DNA from: Streptomyces marianii
GTDB lineage: Bacteria; Actinomycetota; Actinomycetes; Streptomycetales; Streptomycetaceae
Reading direction: 5' to 3'
DNA length: 64,000 nucleotides
NCBI RefSeq assembly: GCF_005795905.1
Contig: NZ_VAWE01000001.1
Coordinates: forward strand, 1 to 64,000
This document shows positions 25,356-35,586 of this stretch, in pieces. The translations under genes were made by a program, and so were the position numbers. Below the pieces are notes generated by a model that saw only the letters and a list, made by a program, of their open reading frames with translations, ran no database searches and was not told the origin of the DNA. Every line of letters starts with the position of its first letter. Position 1 is the stretch's first letter.

Positions 25356-27166
25356 GTGTGGCTCGAGGCGGCGGTGTGGCGGAGGAACTCTGCGGCGAGG
25401 CCCCGGTCGAGGTCGTCGTTGAACAGCTGGCAGCCGAAGGTGAGGTAGACGCAGCGTTCGCAGCATCGTGGTGAGGACTGATGGCACAGCGGGTCGTTCT
25501 CGCAGCTGAGCACGGAGTCGGCGGTGCTCTCCAGCCAGCTGAGCACGCGGTTGCTGAGCAGGGTCCACAGTGATCCGAGGGTGAATTCACGGACGTTGTC
25601 GGCGTAGATGGCGACGGTGAGTGCCTTCGTGACGACCCATTCGGCGAGCGTGTTCTCGGCCAGTCCTACTTGGCCGTCGTCCAGGGAGCGAAGCAGGAGG
25701 TGGCCGAGGGTGTGGATGACCGTGTGCACGGTTGCTGCCGCGCGGGCGGCTTCCGGGTCGTCCTGGTCCGTGAACAGTTCCAGCAGCCGCCGGCGGGCCG
25801 CCGATTCGTCTTCGGCCACCCCGGCGGTGAGTCCTTTGGCGTCCAGGAAAGACAGGACGGAACGTGCGGAGAAGGTGACCAGGAGGGCTTCGGTGTCTGA
25901 TGCTGCGACGTAGACCGGGTACTTTCCGTCGTGGTGGTACTTGTTGTGGAAGCCGGTCAGGACGCCCCGTTCGGGCTCGTGCTCTTCTCTGGTGTAGCCG
26001 AAGGCGACTCGGGCTACGGGGAACTCCCAGGTGACGGCGATCTCCGCGATCCCCAGGGTGCGGGCCTGCTCGCGGGCGCGTTCCGTGGTCTGCTGGGCCA
26101 GCCGGTCCTGGAGCTCGGCGAAGCGTGCACACTGGTCGTCGAGGGTAATGCGCTGGATCTGGGCGGGGTCGAAGACGGCTGCGCGTTCCACGAAGGGGCG
26201 GTCTGCACCGAGCAGTTCCCACCGCGCGTTGTCGGCGTCCGTACTGGGCAGAGCAGCCAGGCCGCTCTCCTCCGGGCCCATCATTCTGCGGATCTGCTCG
26301 ATTGCCTCCTCCCCCATGTTGATCTGGCGCAGTTGTTGTTCTTTTTGCTGCCATTCCTGCGGGGACAGGCGTGGCACCGTGACGGTCTGGGCGGCGTCGC
26401 CGAGGCCCTGGGCCGTGGAGTCGATCAGGTTGAGGTAGTGGGCGGCCGCGATCCGGCCGCGCTGGGGGTGGCGTTGGTACTGCCGGAACTCGGAGTTGTC
26501 GATGTTGACGAGTTGGAGGGCGTGGACCTGGTAGGCGCGGGTGTCGTTGAACGTCCTTGCCCGCATCATGGCTCGGCCGGCGGCGTCCTTCCATTCGCAG
26601 CCGCAGGGGGACTGCGAGGTGCCCTGGAGCTTCGCGCCGCCGCAGCCTGGGCCGACGCAGCGCCAGAGGGCGGTGACGAAGCTTCCCGTGTTCTCAAACA
26701 CGATGTGGTCGTAGCCGTGCGCGGGAACACGGCACTTGGGCACGTACATGGGGCGGATGCGTCCGCAGTTGTGCGCGTTGAAGTACGGGAGTTGCCGCAG
26801 CGGTGCGCTGCAGGTGCGGCACCGGGGGTCGGCCGCGAGTTGCTGGGCCTTCGCGTAGGTGCGCACGCGGCGGCAGGAGCGGCGGACGCATTCGAGGACG
26901 AGCGGGAACACCTCGAAGCGGACGAGGTCGGGACTGACCAGGACGAAATTCTGCCGCAGTCGGCCCTGCGGCACGGGCAGGGCGGCTCTGGCGTCTTCGC
27001 TCCAGCGCTCCAGGTAGCGGGAGATTTCGTCATAGATGACGTCTTCGTTGAGTTTTTTGACCACGTCCCCGTCGACTGCCTGGACCCTGCCTCGCAGCCG
27101 CTGTTCGTGGCGGAAGACCGCACCGGGCAGGAAGGCGGTCATGGCCTGGCTACGGCTGCGGTTCAT
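25352..27166 (-). CDS. drmB: DISARM DUF1998-domain protein DrmB
   Basis: 604 residues. The C-terminal DUF1998 zone contains TVHTVIHTLGHLLL and the Cys cluster SPRCCERCVYLTFGCQLF ending in NDDLDRG. The N-terminal part has zinc-finger-like pairs (CRTCSAP, CGCEWKD). In DISARM, DrmB binds DrmA and together they sense and act on DNA. The ATG at 27166 has GGGCGAGG immediately upstream and was preferred over 27208. It overlaps the end of drmA by 17 bases and drmC by four. Confidence 0.85.
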   Translation of the reverse strand: MNRSRSQAMTAFLPGAVFRHEQRLRGRVQAVDGDVVKKLNEDVIYDEISRYLERWSEDARAALPVPQGRLRQNFVLVSPDLVRFEVFPLVLECVRRSCRRVRTYAKAQQLAADPRCRTCSAPLRQLPYFNAHNCGRIRPMYVPKCRVPAHGYDHIVFENTGSFVTALWRCVGPGCGGAKLQGTSQSPCGCEWKDAAGRAMMRARTFNDTRAYQVHALQLVNIDNSEFRQYQRHPQRGRIAAAHYLNLIDSTAQGLGDAAQTVTVPRLSPQEWQQKEQQLRQINMGEEAIEQIRRMMGPEESGLAALPSTDADNARWELLGADRPFVERAAVFDPAQIQRITLDDQCARFAELQDRLAQQTTERAREQARTLGIAEIAVTWEFPVARVAFGYTREEHEPERGVLTGFHNKYHHDGKYPVYVAASDTEALLVTFSARSVLSFLDAKGLTAGVAEDESAARRRLLELFTDQDDPEAARAAATVHTVIHTLGHLLLRSLDDGQVGLAENTLAEWVVTKALTVAIYADNVREFTLGSLWTLLSNRVLSWLESTADSVLSCENDPLCHQSSPRCCERCVYLTFGCQLFNDDLDRGLAAEFLRHTAASSHT

Positions 27167-30100
27167 CCTCGCCCCCCTTGCTGTCGGCAGTGTTGGTGGC
27201 GAGCGCATTGAAGGCGTCCTGGCTGCTGGTCAGTGACTGGAACGCTGTGCTCTTGTCGATGTCGCGGAAGCTGGTGAGCGGCTGTTGGAGGAACAGGTAG
27301 GCGGTGCGCTTTTCCTCTGCGCCCTTGTTGAGGTTGGGGCGTTCCTCCTGCCGCCAGGTGTCCATGATCCGCGCAACGAGGTCGTTCTCCAGGCCGCGCC
27401 CGTTGACGCCCTCCACACGCTCGCGGTAGCAGGCTGGGATGCGTCGTTCCAGCCAGGGGTCGAGAAGTGGTCGTTGGGCGCTCCACCAGCGCTTGAAGTC
27501 TTTGGAGTAGTCGGCTCCTTCCGGTGGTGGCTTCAGCGCGGGGTCACGGGCGGCGTCGTGAAGCAGCGCCAGCACGATGCCAGGCAGGGTGCGTCGCGCT
27601 GCGAAGTAGGCGTACTTGTTGACGGGCACGGGGGTGACCATGCGGTCGAGCAGGCGGTGGTAGCTCAGGAAGTTGGAGAACATGGAGCGTTCGCGGCGCG
27701 AGACGGGGTCGTAGACGGTGACGACGAGGCCTGCGTGGGTTCGCCCGGCCCGGGCGGTGACCTGGATGTAGTCGGCGGCGGTCGGCGGCATGCCGGCCAG
27801 GACCAGGAGGTTGAGGCGCTCGAGGTCCACCCCGTGGCTGAGCACGCTGGTGCCGACCAGGGCACGCAGCCGCTCTCCTCGCGGGGTGTCCAAGTGCTCG
27901 CGTTGGACCCGGGCGATGGCCGCGGCCAGGTCGGGGACCGGGACTTCGCCGGTGAGCACCGCATGCTCGACGCGGTCGAGTCCGGCGTGCTGCAGGTCGT
28001 CGGAGAGCTGGCCGAGCTCCTCGTCGAGCTGGGTGCCGTGCTGCTTGCTGTTCACATAGGCCAAGGAGACCTCGTAGGGGAAGAGGAGCCGTGGGAGGTC
28101 CGAGTCGGGCAGCCCGTGCAGGGCGAGGCGCTCGCGCAGGGCCTTGGGCTCCTCCTGGAGCCGGGCGATCTCGGTGAGGAGCTCGCCCTGCACGATCGCG
28201 GCGACGTCGGCTTTGCGGCGCTTGTGCGGGAGCACTCCGATGTGAACGCGCCGGAAGTCGGGCCGGGTCGTGGTGTAGAAGCTCTCGCCGAGTGTCCATC
28301 CCGGTGCGGGGAAGGCGCGGGGACGGCGGCCGTAGAGCTGGCGGAGCTGGTCCTGGTACTGCTCGATGGTGGCGGAGGCGCCCAGTACCTTGCTGGGCAG
28401 GCCGCTGCCTGCTCCTGACTGGAGTTCGGCGATCATGCCTTCGTAGTGCGCGTTGAACGCGCCGAGCTCCTCCTTGAGGAGGTGCATCTCGTCCTGCACC
28501 GTCAGTGCCGGTACCGGGTCCTTGATCGGGCGGGCCGCCGGGTAGCCGCCCTTCGGCGCGGTGCAGTGGTCCGGCCCGGCCGAGCAGACTCCGAAACGCG
28601 GGAAGGAGAAGTAGCCGTGCTCGGCGCAGCGGTGCTTCGGTCCGTGCTGGAACGCGGTGAACTCGGGGAACCAGCTGTGCCCGGTGAGCTTGTCGACGGT
28701 GGAGATGACGATCGCCGGCAGGGTGCGGTAGACCTCGACGTCGCTCACGTGCAGAGGCAGGATCCGCTGGCAGGCGGCGCACTCGTGATGCAGGCGGACC
28801 GCATCGATGTCCAGGCGCAGCCGTACGCTGTCGCGCTCGCAGTAGGGGCAGGTGATCACGAGCCGGTCGCGCAGGTGGTCTTCGGCGAAGGTCCCCGCCC
28901 GGGTGGCGGCGGCCTCGGTCTCCCAACCGCGCCACCAACCCCCATCCCAGTGGAGATCGTTGGGGCTGCCCGTGCCGCCGGCGAGGTAGCCGAGCGCGAA
29001 CGGGTCGTCGTGGGGGGATCCGATCCGGCGTTCGACGCGGAGCTCCTCGGCGGCGATCAGCATGCGCAGGGTGCGGTCGAGTTGCTGCACGCTGAGCATG
29101 CGCAGCGGGAAGCGCAGCCAGGCGGTGACCCCTGCGTGCTTGCCTCGCAGCCGGTCGTAGAACAGGGCGGTGAGGATCAGTCCCAGGTACGCCTCGGTCT
29201 TCCCCCCGCCCGCGGGGAACCACAGCACGTCGGTGTGGTCGAGTTCAGCGCGCAGGTCCGTCCGCTGCGGGTGCTCGCGCACGGCGAGGGCCGGCAGGTG
29301 GGAGACGATGTAGACCAGTTGGAAGAGCCGCCAACTGTCGTACGGGCGGCCGTCGTTGACGCGGGCGAAGACCTCGTTGGCGAGCCGGAAGGCATGCTTG
29401 AGGTCCGGGTCCAGGTCCAGGCACTCGCGGCCGAGGCCGAACCGCCTGGCCTCGTCGTCGAACTGGGCGCGGTCGGTTCGATGGCCTTGTGGTGCGGCAG
29501 CTGCTGGGCGGCACGGCAGGCGGCGGCGAACTCCCGGGCGTAGCGGGCCATCGCGACCTCGACGGAGTCCAGGATCGGGGTCGGATCGTCGGCCAGCTCA
29601 CGCCACCGCGGGTGTCGCACCCCGGCTTGGCGGGGTACGACGGTGCGTTGGACATGGATGGGCAGGGTCTCGGTCCGCAGACCGCTGCCGTGGGGAACGG
29701 CTGCGCAGCCGGTGCCGCGACCGATCACCTCCGCCAGCTCCTCCAGGCGGTAATCGCGGGGGGCGAGGTGGAAGCGCTGGGGCACGATGCTGATGCCGTC
29801 TCCGGGGAAGACCGCGAAGCGGCAGTCGTACACGGAGAGGTCCTGCCAGTCGCTCTGCGCCGTGTCGCTTTGGTTGTGCAGGGAGACGCGTATGAGGTGG
29901 TCGCCGCCGTCCAGGGCCTGGGCGTGCGCGGACAGCACCAGTTGAGGTGCGCAGGGGGCAGTGTCGCGGTCCAGCAGTGCCGCGACGTGGCGGTGGAATG
30001 CCTCCTCGTCGGCCATGGCCTCCGCGGGGAGCACATTGCGCCGGCGCCGCCCCTGGCGGCTCTGCGGCCCCGCGGTGAGCGGGCGACGGGCCTCGGGGCG

Positions 30101-30709
30101 GGCGAAGTGCGCGTCCACCGCTCGGCGGACCGCACGGTCCAGCACCTGCTGGGCCTCGCTGAGCGCGTGCGGATCGAGGTCGCCTTCCCCGAGCGGCACT
30201 TCGATGACCAGGTCGGGCACGTGGACGTCATGGCGGCGCCAGACGCCCAGCAGCTCTCCCGGCCGGGCCTGTGCGCCGGAGGGGTCTTCGTCGCCGCGCA
30301 GGTACTCCATGTGCTCGGCGTAGCTGGCGATGTCCTCCAGGTACAGGGCGAATCGGCAGTGGACGGCGAGTTGTGCGGTCCCGCGGCCGGGGGCGATGCC
30401 CACCCGGAAGTCGAGTGCCAGGACCGGGGGCGCCTGTGTGCCGCGCAGGGATTCGACGGGCCGGCGGCCCGGGTCAGCCGTCGCCTCGTCTGGTGCCGGG
30501 GGCTGTTGCGGCGGGACCGCGACGGCGGGCAGCACGCCGACGACGACGTGGTCGCGTGGTGTCCACGGGGGCTTGTGCGGCGCTCCGCTACGGTCGGCGA
30601 GCCTGTCGGCGAGGACCTGCGTCAGGTGGTCGATCAGCACCGTCTCCCGCTGGTTGTCCGCAGCGCTGTCGGGGTGCGGCGCCAGCGGGTTGTTGCGGGC
30701 ATCGTTCAC
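27150..30709 (-). CDS. drmA: DISARM helicase DrmA, split by a -1 frame change
   Basis: About 1186 residues across two frames. Part one (30709 to about 29470) starts at a GTG with GGAGG six bases upstream and ends native-looking at CRAAQQLPHHKAIEP. Part two continues in the -1 frame as RAQFDDEARRFGLGRECLDL and reaches the Walker A PAGGGKTEAYLGL, the form typical of DrmA, then VQDEMHLLKEE (DEAH-like), LGASATIEQY and VTARAGRTHAG. DrmA is the superfamily 2 translocase of DISARM. The change lies within 29460-29490; I see no canonical slippery heptamer there. As written the system would lack its motor; a base deletion in the assembly is equally likely. The GTG overlaps drmE as GTGA. Confidence 0.8.
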
Positions 30710-33204
30710 GGCGCCTCCTGTGGTGAGCTGCTTGCGCTGCGGGGGCCTGGCACGCGGCCCAGGGCGGTTGTGGACACGCTCTTCTGGCCGCCGACGCTGC
30801 GGACGACGACCAGGTCGAACTCCTCGAGGACCTCCGAGACGTCGATCCCGGAGCACAGTGTCTTCAGCTGGCGCAGCGCGGGGCCTTCCGTGCCCCGTGC
30901 GGCCTCGGTCATCGCCGCCGCCGCGGTGTGGCCCAGCGCCCGGTGTAAGCGGCGTAGTTCCTCCGCCATGCGGGCCAGGCGCTGCCAGGTGCCTCCTGCG
31001 GTCAGGCGGGTGTCCCGGGCCAGCAGGGCAACCCGGTGGATGTCTTGCGGGTCCTCCGGGGCAATGACGCTGCCGTCGGCCCATTTGCTCACCGCCTGCC
31101 ATGACGAGACCTCGCTCCCGAGGTTCTTCAGGGCGGTGAGCACGTTTGGCCACGACCCTCGTTGCTCGTGCACGGTGGTGATGGCCTGGCGGAAGAAGCC
31201 GATCATCGTGTCCATGGCGGTCACTTCGGCGCTGTCGTGCATCACCATGACGAGCCGGTCGTGGAGTCTGGACTGCCCGTCGCCGCGTGCGCGCAGGAGC
31301 CGGCTGCCGGGGGTGAGTGCGGTCACGGGCACCCTGGCGTAGCGCTGGCCGATGAGGACGTCGACCTGCTCGTCGCTGCGCAGCCAGAGCACTGTCCCTT
31401 CGGGTTCGGTGAGCACGGCCGTGGCCGGCACCGGGTCGTCCGCGGCCGCCACCGCTGTGGCGCTGCGGCCGGGGTCCGCCGAGGTGCCGATGGCCCTGGC
31501 CGGGGCGTCGTAGTCCTCGAAGAGCGCTGAGAGGTCGAGGGCGAGCCGACTGTCGTGCTGGGGCGGCTCTTCTGGTGCGGTGGACGGTCTGGAGAGGTCG
31601 ACGGGGCCGTACGCGACGGGCAGCGGGGGCGTCACCCGCTCTGGTACCTCGCCCAGCCTCAGCACCGCGGCGGTCTGGCGTATCTGCTCGTGCCAGCCGT
31701 GCAGCGCCCGGTCGGCTGAACGTTCCAGCCAGGTGTACTCGCTTTGCTCTACAACGACGAGGTGTTCATCGGCAGCACCGGAGAACAGCACGCCGGTGCG
31801 TGAGGCCGCGGGGACACCGAGGTGGAGCTCGAGCCTCGGCGAGGCGTCCCAGGGCAGGCGTTCTGTATAGGGCATCACATGCAGCGTTCCGGCTCCCCTG
31901 CTGGCGGCGGGCCCGGGCCGGGGAGCGAGCAGCAGGGAGTCGGCGTCACCGCCGAGCGTGTCGGCCAGCTCCTCGGCGACAGCGGCGGCGGCAGAGCGGG
32001 AGCGGGTGCGGACGAGAACGGGGACGTCTGCCCGGTCGGCCCGTGCCCAGGCGATCAGCGCAAGCAGCAGGTCCCGGCGGGGGTTGTCGTCGTAGAGCAG
32101 TTCATACAGGTCCAGCACGCTGCGCCGGAGGTCGGGCCATTGGGTTTCGCGGAACAGCCCCCACGGCCCGGCCCGGCCCTCCAATGTCCCGCGGGACACC
32201 GACCGGGCCAGCGCCCGTGCGCCGCTGCCGCGCCCCATCAGCACCTGCCAGGCGTCTTGCTTTCCGATCGAACCCCAGCTGCACCACAGCAGGTTGAGCA
32301 GGCGCACGGCGTCGGCGACCGGCTGCGGCCAGGGCTCCGACGTGTGGATACGCCGTGCTGCAACCACACCCGCCACGACGGTCCGGTACAGCTCGGCGAG
32401 CTGCTCGTGGCGGTATACCGCCACGCTTGGTGCGGCTGCCGGGCGATGGGCGAGGAGGGCGTTGCTGGTCAGGGGGCCGTATGCGGAGCGGTGTCCGAGG
32501 GTGTGCCGCACGTCGGTGCGCAGCGCGGGAGTCCACGGCCATTGGGTCCAGGCCCTGCTGCTGCCCGGCTGGGTGCCCAGGTCGGCGACGCCTACGACGC
32601 GAGCGGCGTCGTGCTCGCTCGCCCAGGCCAACGCGCGCTCCCAGGACTGGTCGTTGGCCATGCTGGTGCGGTCGATGACGACGGTGCCGACGCTGCTCCC
32701 CAGTGAGGGCCTGCCGAGCGCGGTGTTGAGGTAGAACAGTCCCGAGGGCGAATCGACAGCCCTGGTGATCCTTCCTTGGAGGTCAACAACCCGCCCGTCA
32801 CCGCGGATTCTCTGCATGCGCAGGGCTCGCGAGAGGTTCTGTCGGCCAATCGCGAGCTGTGCCAGCCGTACGGTGACGTTGGTGCGCAATCCGACGACAA
32901 CCACCGGTCCGTCAGGGACCGGACAGGGCGATCCGCCGGTCAGCTCTGCGCCGCGCCGTATGAGCTGGAGGTAGATCCCGATCAGCACGGCCAGGTCGTG
33001 CCGCCCGCGCGGGAGTCCCAGGTACACGCTGTGTTGGTCGCTCGATAAGGCGCGGGACAGCAGGGTCAGGGTGGCGCGGTCCAGTGGACCGAGATCGACG
33101 GTGCGGCCGCGGTCCGTCATGCGAAGGGCCTGCACGCGCTCGAAGAAGTCGGCCGGGTCTGCGTCGGGAGGGACGAGACAGTCCAGATATGTCACGCGTG
33201 CCAT
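30706..33204 (-). CDS. drmE: DrmE-like DISARM protein
   Basis: 832 residues with no catalytic motif I can name. It begins ARVTYLDCLVPPDADPADFF and contains YLGLPRGRHDLAVLIGIYLQ. A C-terminal region runs from VLIGQRYARVPVTALTPGSR through LHDRLVMVMHDS. Position decides the call: it is the first gene of the operon, directly before drmA (GTGA overlap), and has the size of DrmE, the class 2 DISARM subunit. The identification rests on context and remembered similarity, so it is less sure than drmABC. A GTG (33207) directly precedes the ATG (33204); AGGTGG lies upstream. Confidence 0.65.
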   Translation of the reverse strand: MARVTYLDCLVPPDADPADFFERVQALRMTDRGRTVDLGPLDRATLTLLSRALSSDQHSVYLGLPRGRHDLAVLIGIYLQLIRRGAELTGGSPCPVPDGPVVVVGLRTNVTVRLAQLAIGRQNLSRALRMQRIRGDGRVVDLQGRITRAVDSPSGLFYLNTALGRPSLGSSVGTVVIDRTSMANDQSWERALAWASEHDAARVVGVADLGTQPGSSRAWTQWPWTPALRTDVRHTLGHRSAYGPLTSNALLAHRPAAAPSVAVYRHEQLAELYRTVVAGVVAARRIHTSEPWPQPVADAVRLLNLLWCSWGSIGKQDAWQVLMGRGSGARALARSVSRGTLEGRAGPWGLFRETQWPDLRRSVLDLYELLYDDNPRRDLLLALIAWARADRADVPVLVRTRSRSAAAAVAEELADTLGGDADSLLLAPRPGPAASRGAGTLHVMPYTERLPWDASPRLELHLGVPAASRTGVLFSGAADEHLVVVEQSEYTWLERSADRALHGWHEQIRQTAAVLRLGEVPERVTPPLPVAYGPVDLSRPSTAPEEPPQHDSRLALDLSALFEDYDAPARAIGTSADPGRSATAVAAADDPVPATAVLTEPEGTVLWLRSDEQVDVLIGQRYARVPVTALTPGSRLLRARGDGQSRLHDRLVMVMHDSAEVTAMDTMIGFFRQAITTVHEQRGSWPNVLTALKNLGSEVSSWQAVSKWADGSVIAPEDPQDIHRVALLARDTRLTAGGTWQRLARMAEELRRLHRALGHTAAAAMTEAARGTEGPALRQLKTLCSGIDVSEVLEEFDLVVVRSVGGQKSVSTTALGRVPGPRSASSSPQEAP

Positions 33205-33207
33205 CAC

Positions 33208-33323
33208 CCACCTGGTATCCCCCCACTACCTGCCGTTACAGTAACGCACGTTGACAGGCCGTCACCTGCTCCTGCCCAATCCGAGGGCGGTGGATCCGGG
33301 TTCGGACCACCGGGGGCGTACAC
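33208..33323. promoter_or_regulatory. Divergent promoter region between drmE and the methyltransferase
   Basis: CGTTAC-A-GTAACG is a perfect 13-bp palindrome at 33234-33246, a likely operator. TTGACA at 33251-33256 is a consensus -35 for the rightward gene; CCCAAT 18 bases later is a weak -10. One palindrome could co-regulate methylase and restriction-like genes, which would let protection precede attack. GGGGG lies eight bases before the methylase ATG. Confidence 0.55.
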
Positions 33324-35411
33324 ATGAACGAGAAGCCAGGGGCGGGCCTTCCCCCGGTGTCACTTCTCGAGGCCGGGCCGGCGCCAGTGGAGTGGAGCCG
33401 GATCGCCGAGCACGAGTCGTGGCGCAAGGAGGTGCACCGGCCCGCGACCTACGTGCACAAGTGGTGGGCGAGGCGCCTGGGCAGCGTCGCACGCCACTTA
33501 CTGTTGGCTGCGGTGTCCGGGCCGGACGACTCTGTTGCGGACGCCGCGGCCAGGCTGCGGGGGCTCGTCGTCTATGATCCATTCGCCGGATCGGGCACCA
33601 CCCTCGTCGAGGCGGCCAAACTCGGGGCCGCCGTTGTCGGTCGCGACATCAACCCCGTCGCGACGCTCACCCAGCGGCAGGCGCTGCAACCATGGGATCT
33701 AGAGGTGCTCGCGGACCTCTTCGGGCAGGTCGTCAGGAAGTGCGCCCGTCCCGTCCAGGAATTGCACCGCACCGCCTCCAACGAACCGGTCCTGCACTAC
33801 TTCTGGGTCGCCCTCGCGTACTGCCCGGAGTGCGGCGAGGACGTGGAGCTCTTCACCACCCGAGTGTTCGCCCGCCATGCATACCCGCGCCGATTCCCGC
33901 GCGCCCAGGCTGTATGCCCGGGCTGCCGGGGCGTCTGCGTCACCGACCTGAGCAAGGACGAGAGGGGGCACTGTCCCGCCTGCGGCATGGCCTTCTCGTT
34001 CCAAGGGGCCGCCCGTGGACGATTCATGACGTGCCGTCACGGTCACCGCACCCCTGTCATTGCCGCGCTGAACGGCGCCGTCCCGGAGCGGCGCATGTAC
34101 GCGAAGCTGGTGCTGCGCGCCGACGGCCAGCGTGAGTACCGGGCGATCGACGACTTCGACCTCTGCCTGTACGACAAGGCAGCGAAGTCCCTCGCCGACA
34201 CATCCCCCGATGAGCTCGTACGCCCGCTCGGCGCGCTGGAGGAAGGCGTCAGCACCATCCAGGCGCTGCGCTGGGGGTACGACTCCTGGGAGCGGTTCTT
34301 CAACGAGCGCCAGCGCTACAGCCTGGGACTGATCGGCGCGGCGCTGCGCGATCTCCCCGGGGCGTCCGCGGAACGCGAGGCGCTCATCGCATCGTTCGGC
34401 AGAACCGTCGAACACCACAACCTGTTCTGCTCTTACAAGGGGGAGGGCACCGGCCCGGTCCGCTCGGTCTTCCACAACCACGTACTGCGACCGGAGCGGT
34501 GCAGCGTCGAAGGAGACCCCTGGGGCGCCCAGGGGGGATCGGCCGGGTTCTCCGGGGTGCTCACCCGGCTGCACAAAGCAGCCCAGTACAAGGGCACCCC
34601 GTTGGACTTCAGGGCCGAGGCCGGCCGGATCCTCGCCGTCGACCAGTCCTCGCTGCCCGTCGCCCGCCCCCTGAGCACGACGTGGCAGCAGTTCGTGCGG
34701 AATCCCGCAACGGCCTACACCACCACCGGCGACGCCTCACAGACGGATCTCCCCGACAACAGCGTGGACCTCATCGTCACCGACCCCCCCTACGTCGACA
34801 ACGTCCACTACTCGGAACTGGCCGACTTCTTCCACGCGTGGCTCAGCGCCATGCGCCCCTACCAGGGCTACCCGGACATGCCCAGCACCCGGGCCGTCCA
34901 GGAAGTACAGAACGCCGCCCCTGATGGATTCCAAGCCACCGCAGCCCGTGTCTGGCGCGAGTGCCGGCGCGTCCTCAAGCCCGGCGGCTGCCTCCTGTTC
35001 AGCTTCCACCAGTCGCAGACCACGGGCTGGTGCGCTCTTATGCGGTCGCTGTCCGACGCTGGCTTCACCGTTACCACGACCCGCGCCGTGATCGCCGAAG
35101 TGGCGACCAGTCTCTCCAAGACCGCAGCGGCGGAGCCCAACCGCATCGACGTCATCGTGCTGTGCCGGGACGCCGCGGGCACGTCTGCCGGGGCAGCCCC
35201 CGACCTCGACCAGGCCGCCGCGCAGGCGCTGTCGGAAATCCAGGGTCTTAGGGGAGCTGGGCTGCGGGTGGGTCCCGGCGATGTCCGCACCGCCGTACGC
35301 GCCGCGGTCTTGGCGACAGGAACACGCCAGGTGGCCGCCGACTGGGAGACCCTGCAAGCAGAGGCAGACCAGCGAGCCACGGCGGCGGTAGCGGAGTTCA
35401 GCACCACCTGA
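33324..35411 (+). CDS. Zinc-ribbon amino-methyltransferase (COG1743/DUF1156-like), DISARM partner
   Basis: 695 residues. Motif I DPFAGSGTTLVEA at 85-97 and catalytic motif DPPYVDN near 485 mark an N6-adenine or N4-cytosine DNA methyltransferase. Between them are Cys pairs CPECGED, CPGCRGVC and CPACGMAF, the zinc ribbons of COG1743. N-terminal VHRPATYVHKWWARRLGSVA is typical of that family. Placed divergent to drmE-A-B-C, it most likely marks self DNA for the DISARM-like system. Class 2 DISARM usually carries a C5-cytosine methylase (DrmMII) and class 1 a different adenine methylase (DrmMI), so this pairing is atypical. Confidence 0.83.
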   Translation: MNEKPGAGLPPVSLLEAGPAPVEWSRIAEHESWRKEVHRPATYVHKWWARRLGSVARHLLLAAVSGPDDSVADAAARLRGLVVYDPFAGSGTTLVEAAKLGAAVVGRDINPVATLTQRQALQPWDLEVLADLFGQVVRKCARPVQELHRTASNEPVLHYFWVALAYCPECGEDVELFTTRVFARHAYPRRFPRAQAVCPGCRGVCVTDLSKDERGHCPACGMAFSFQGAARGRFMTCRHGHRTPVIAALNGAVPERRMYAKLVLRADGQREYRAIDDFDLCLYDKAAKSLADTSPDELVRPLGALEEGVSTIQALRWGYDSWERFFNERQRYSLGLIGAALRDLPGASAEREALIASFGRTVEHHNLFCSYKGEGTGPVRSVFHNHVLRPERCSVEGDPWGAQGGSAGFSGVLTRLHKAAQYKGTPLDFRAEAGRILAVDQSSLPVARPLSTTWQQFVRNPATAYTTTGDASQTDLPDNSVDLIVTDPPYVDNVHYSELADFFHAWLSAMRPYQGYPDMPSTRAVQEVQNAAPDGFQATAARVWRECRRVLKPGGCLLFSFHQSQTTGWCALMRSLSDAGFTVTTTRAVIAEVATSLSKTAAAEPNRIDVIVLCRDAAGTSAGAAPDLDQAAAQALSEIQGLRGAGLRVGPGDVRTAVRAAVLATGTRQVAADWETLQAEADQRATAAVAEFSTT

Positions 35412-35586
35412 CTCCCCCGGTGCCGGTGCCTGCCACATCCCGGCCTGGCCCAAGCCAGCCAGGAGGACCGGGGACGGCCCCAGCACGCGGACCGCCCGCC
35501 GGCGACTGCCCTCGCACTGCTGCCAGTCGCCTGCCCAGGAACAGCGGGCCGCGTCGCACTGCTCACGACCGGCACTGTGGTCCGGC

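Noticed and set aside
29460..29490. Programmed frameshift in drmA
   Set aside because: No X-XXY-YYZ heptamer in the proper phase; plain indel or sequencing error is simpler.
33324..35411. BREX PglX-type methyltransferase
   Set aside because: The protein is too short and has zinc ribbons between motif I and DPPY; no pglZ, brxL or brxC gene is nearby.
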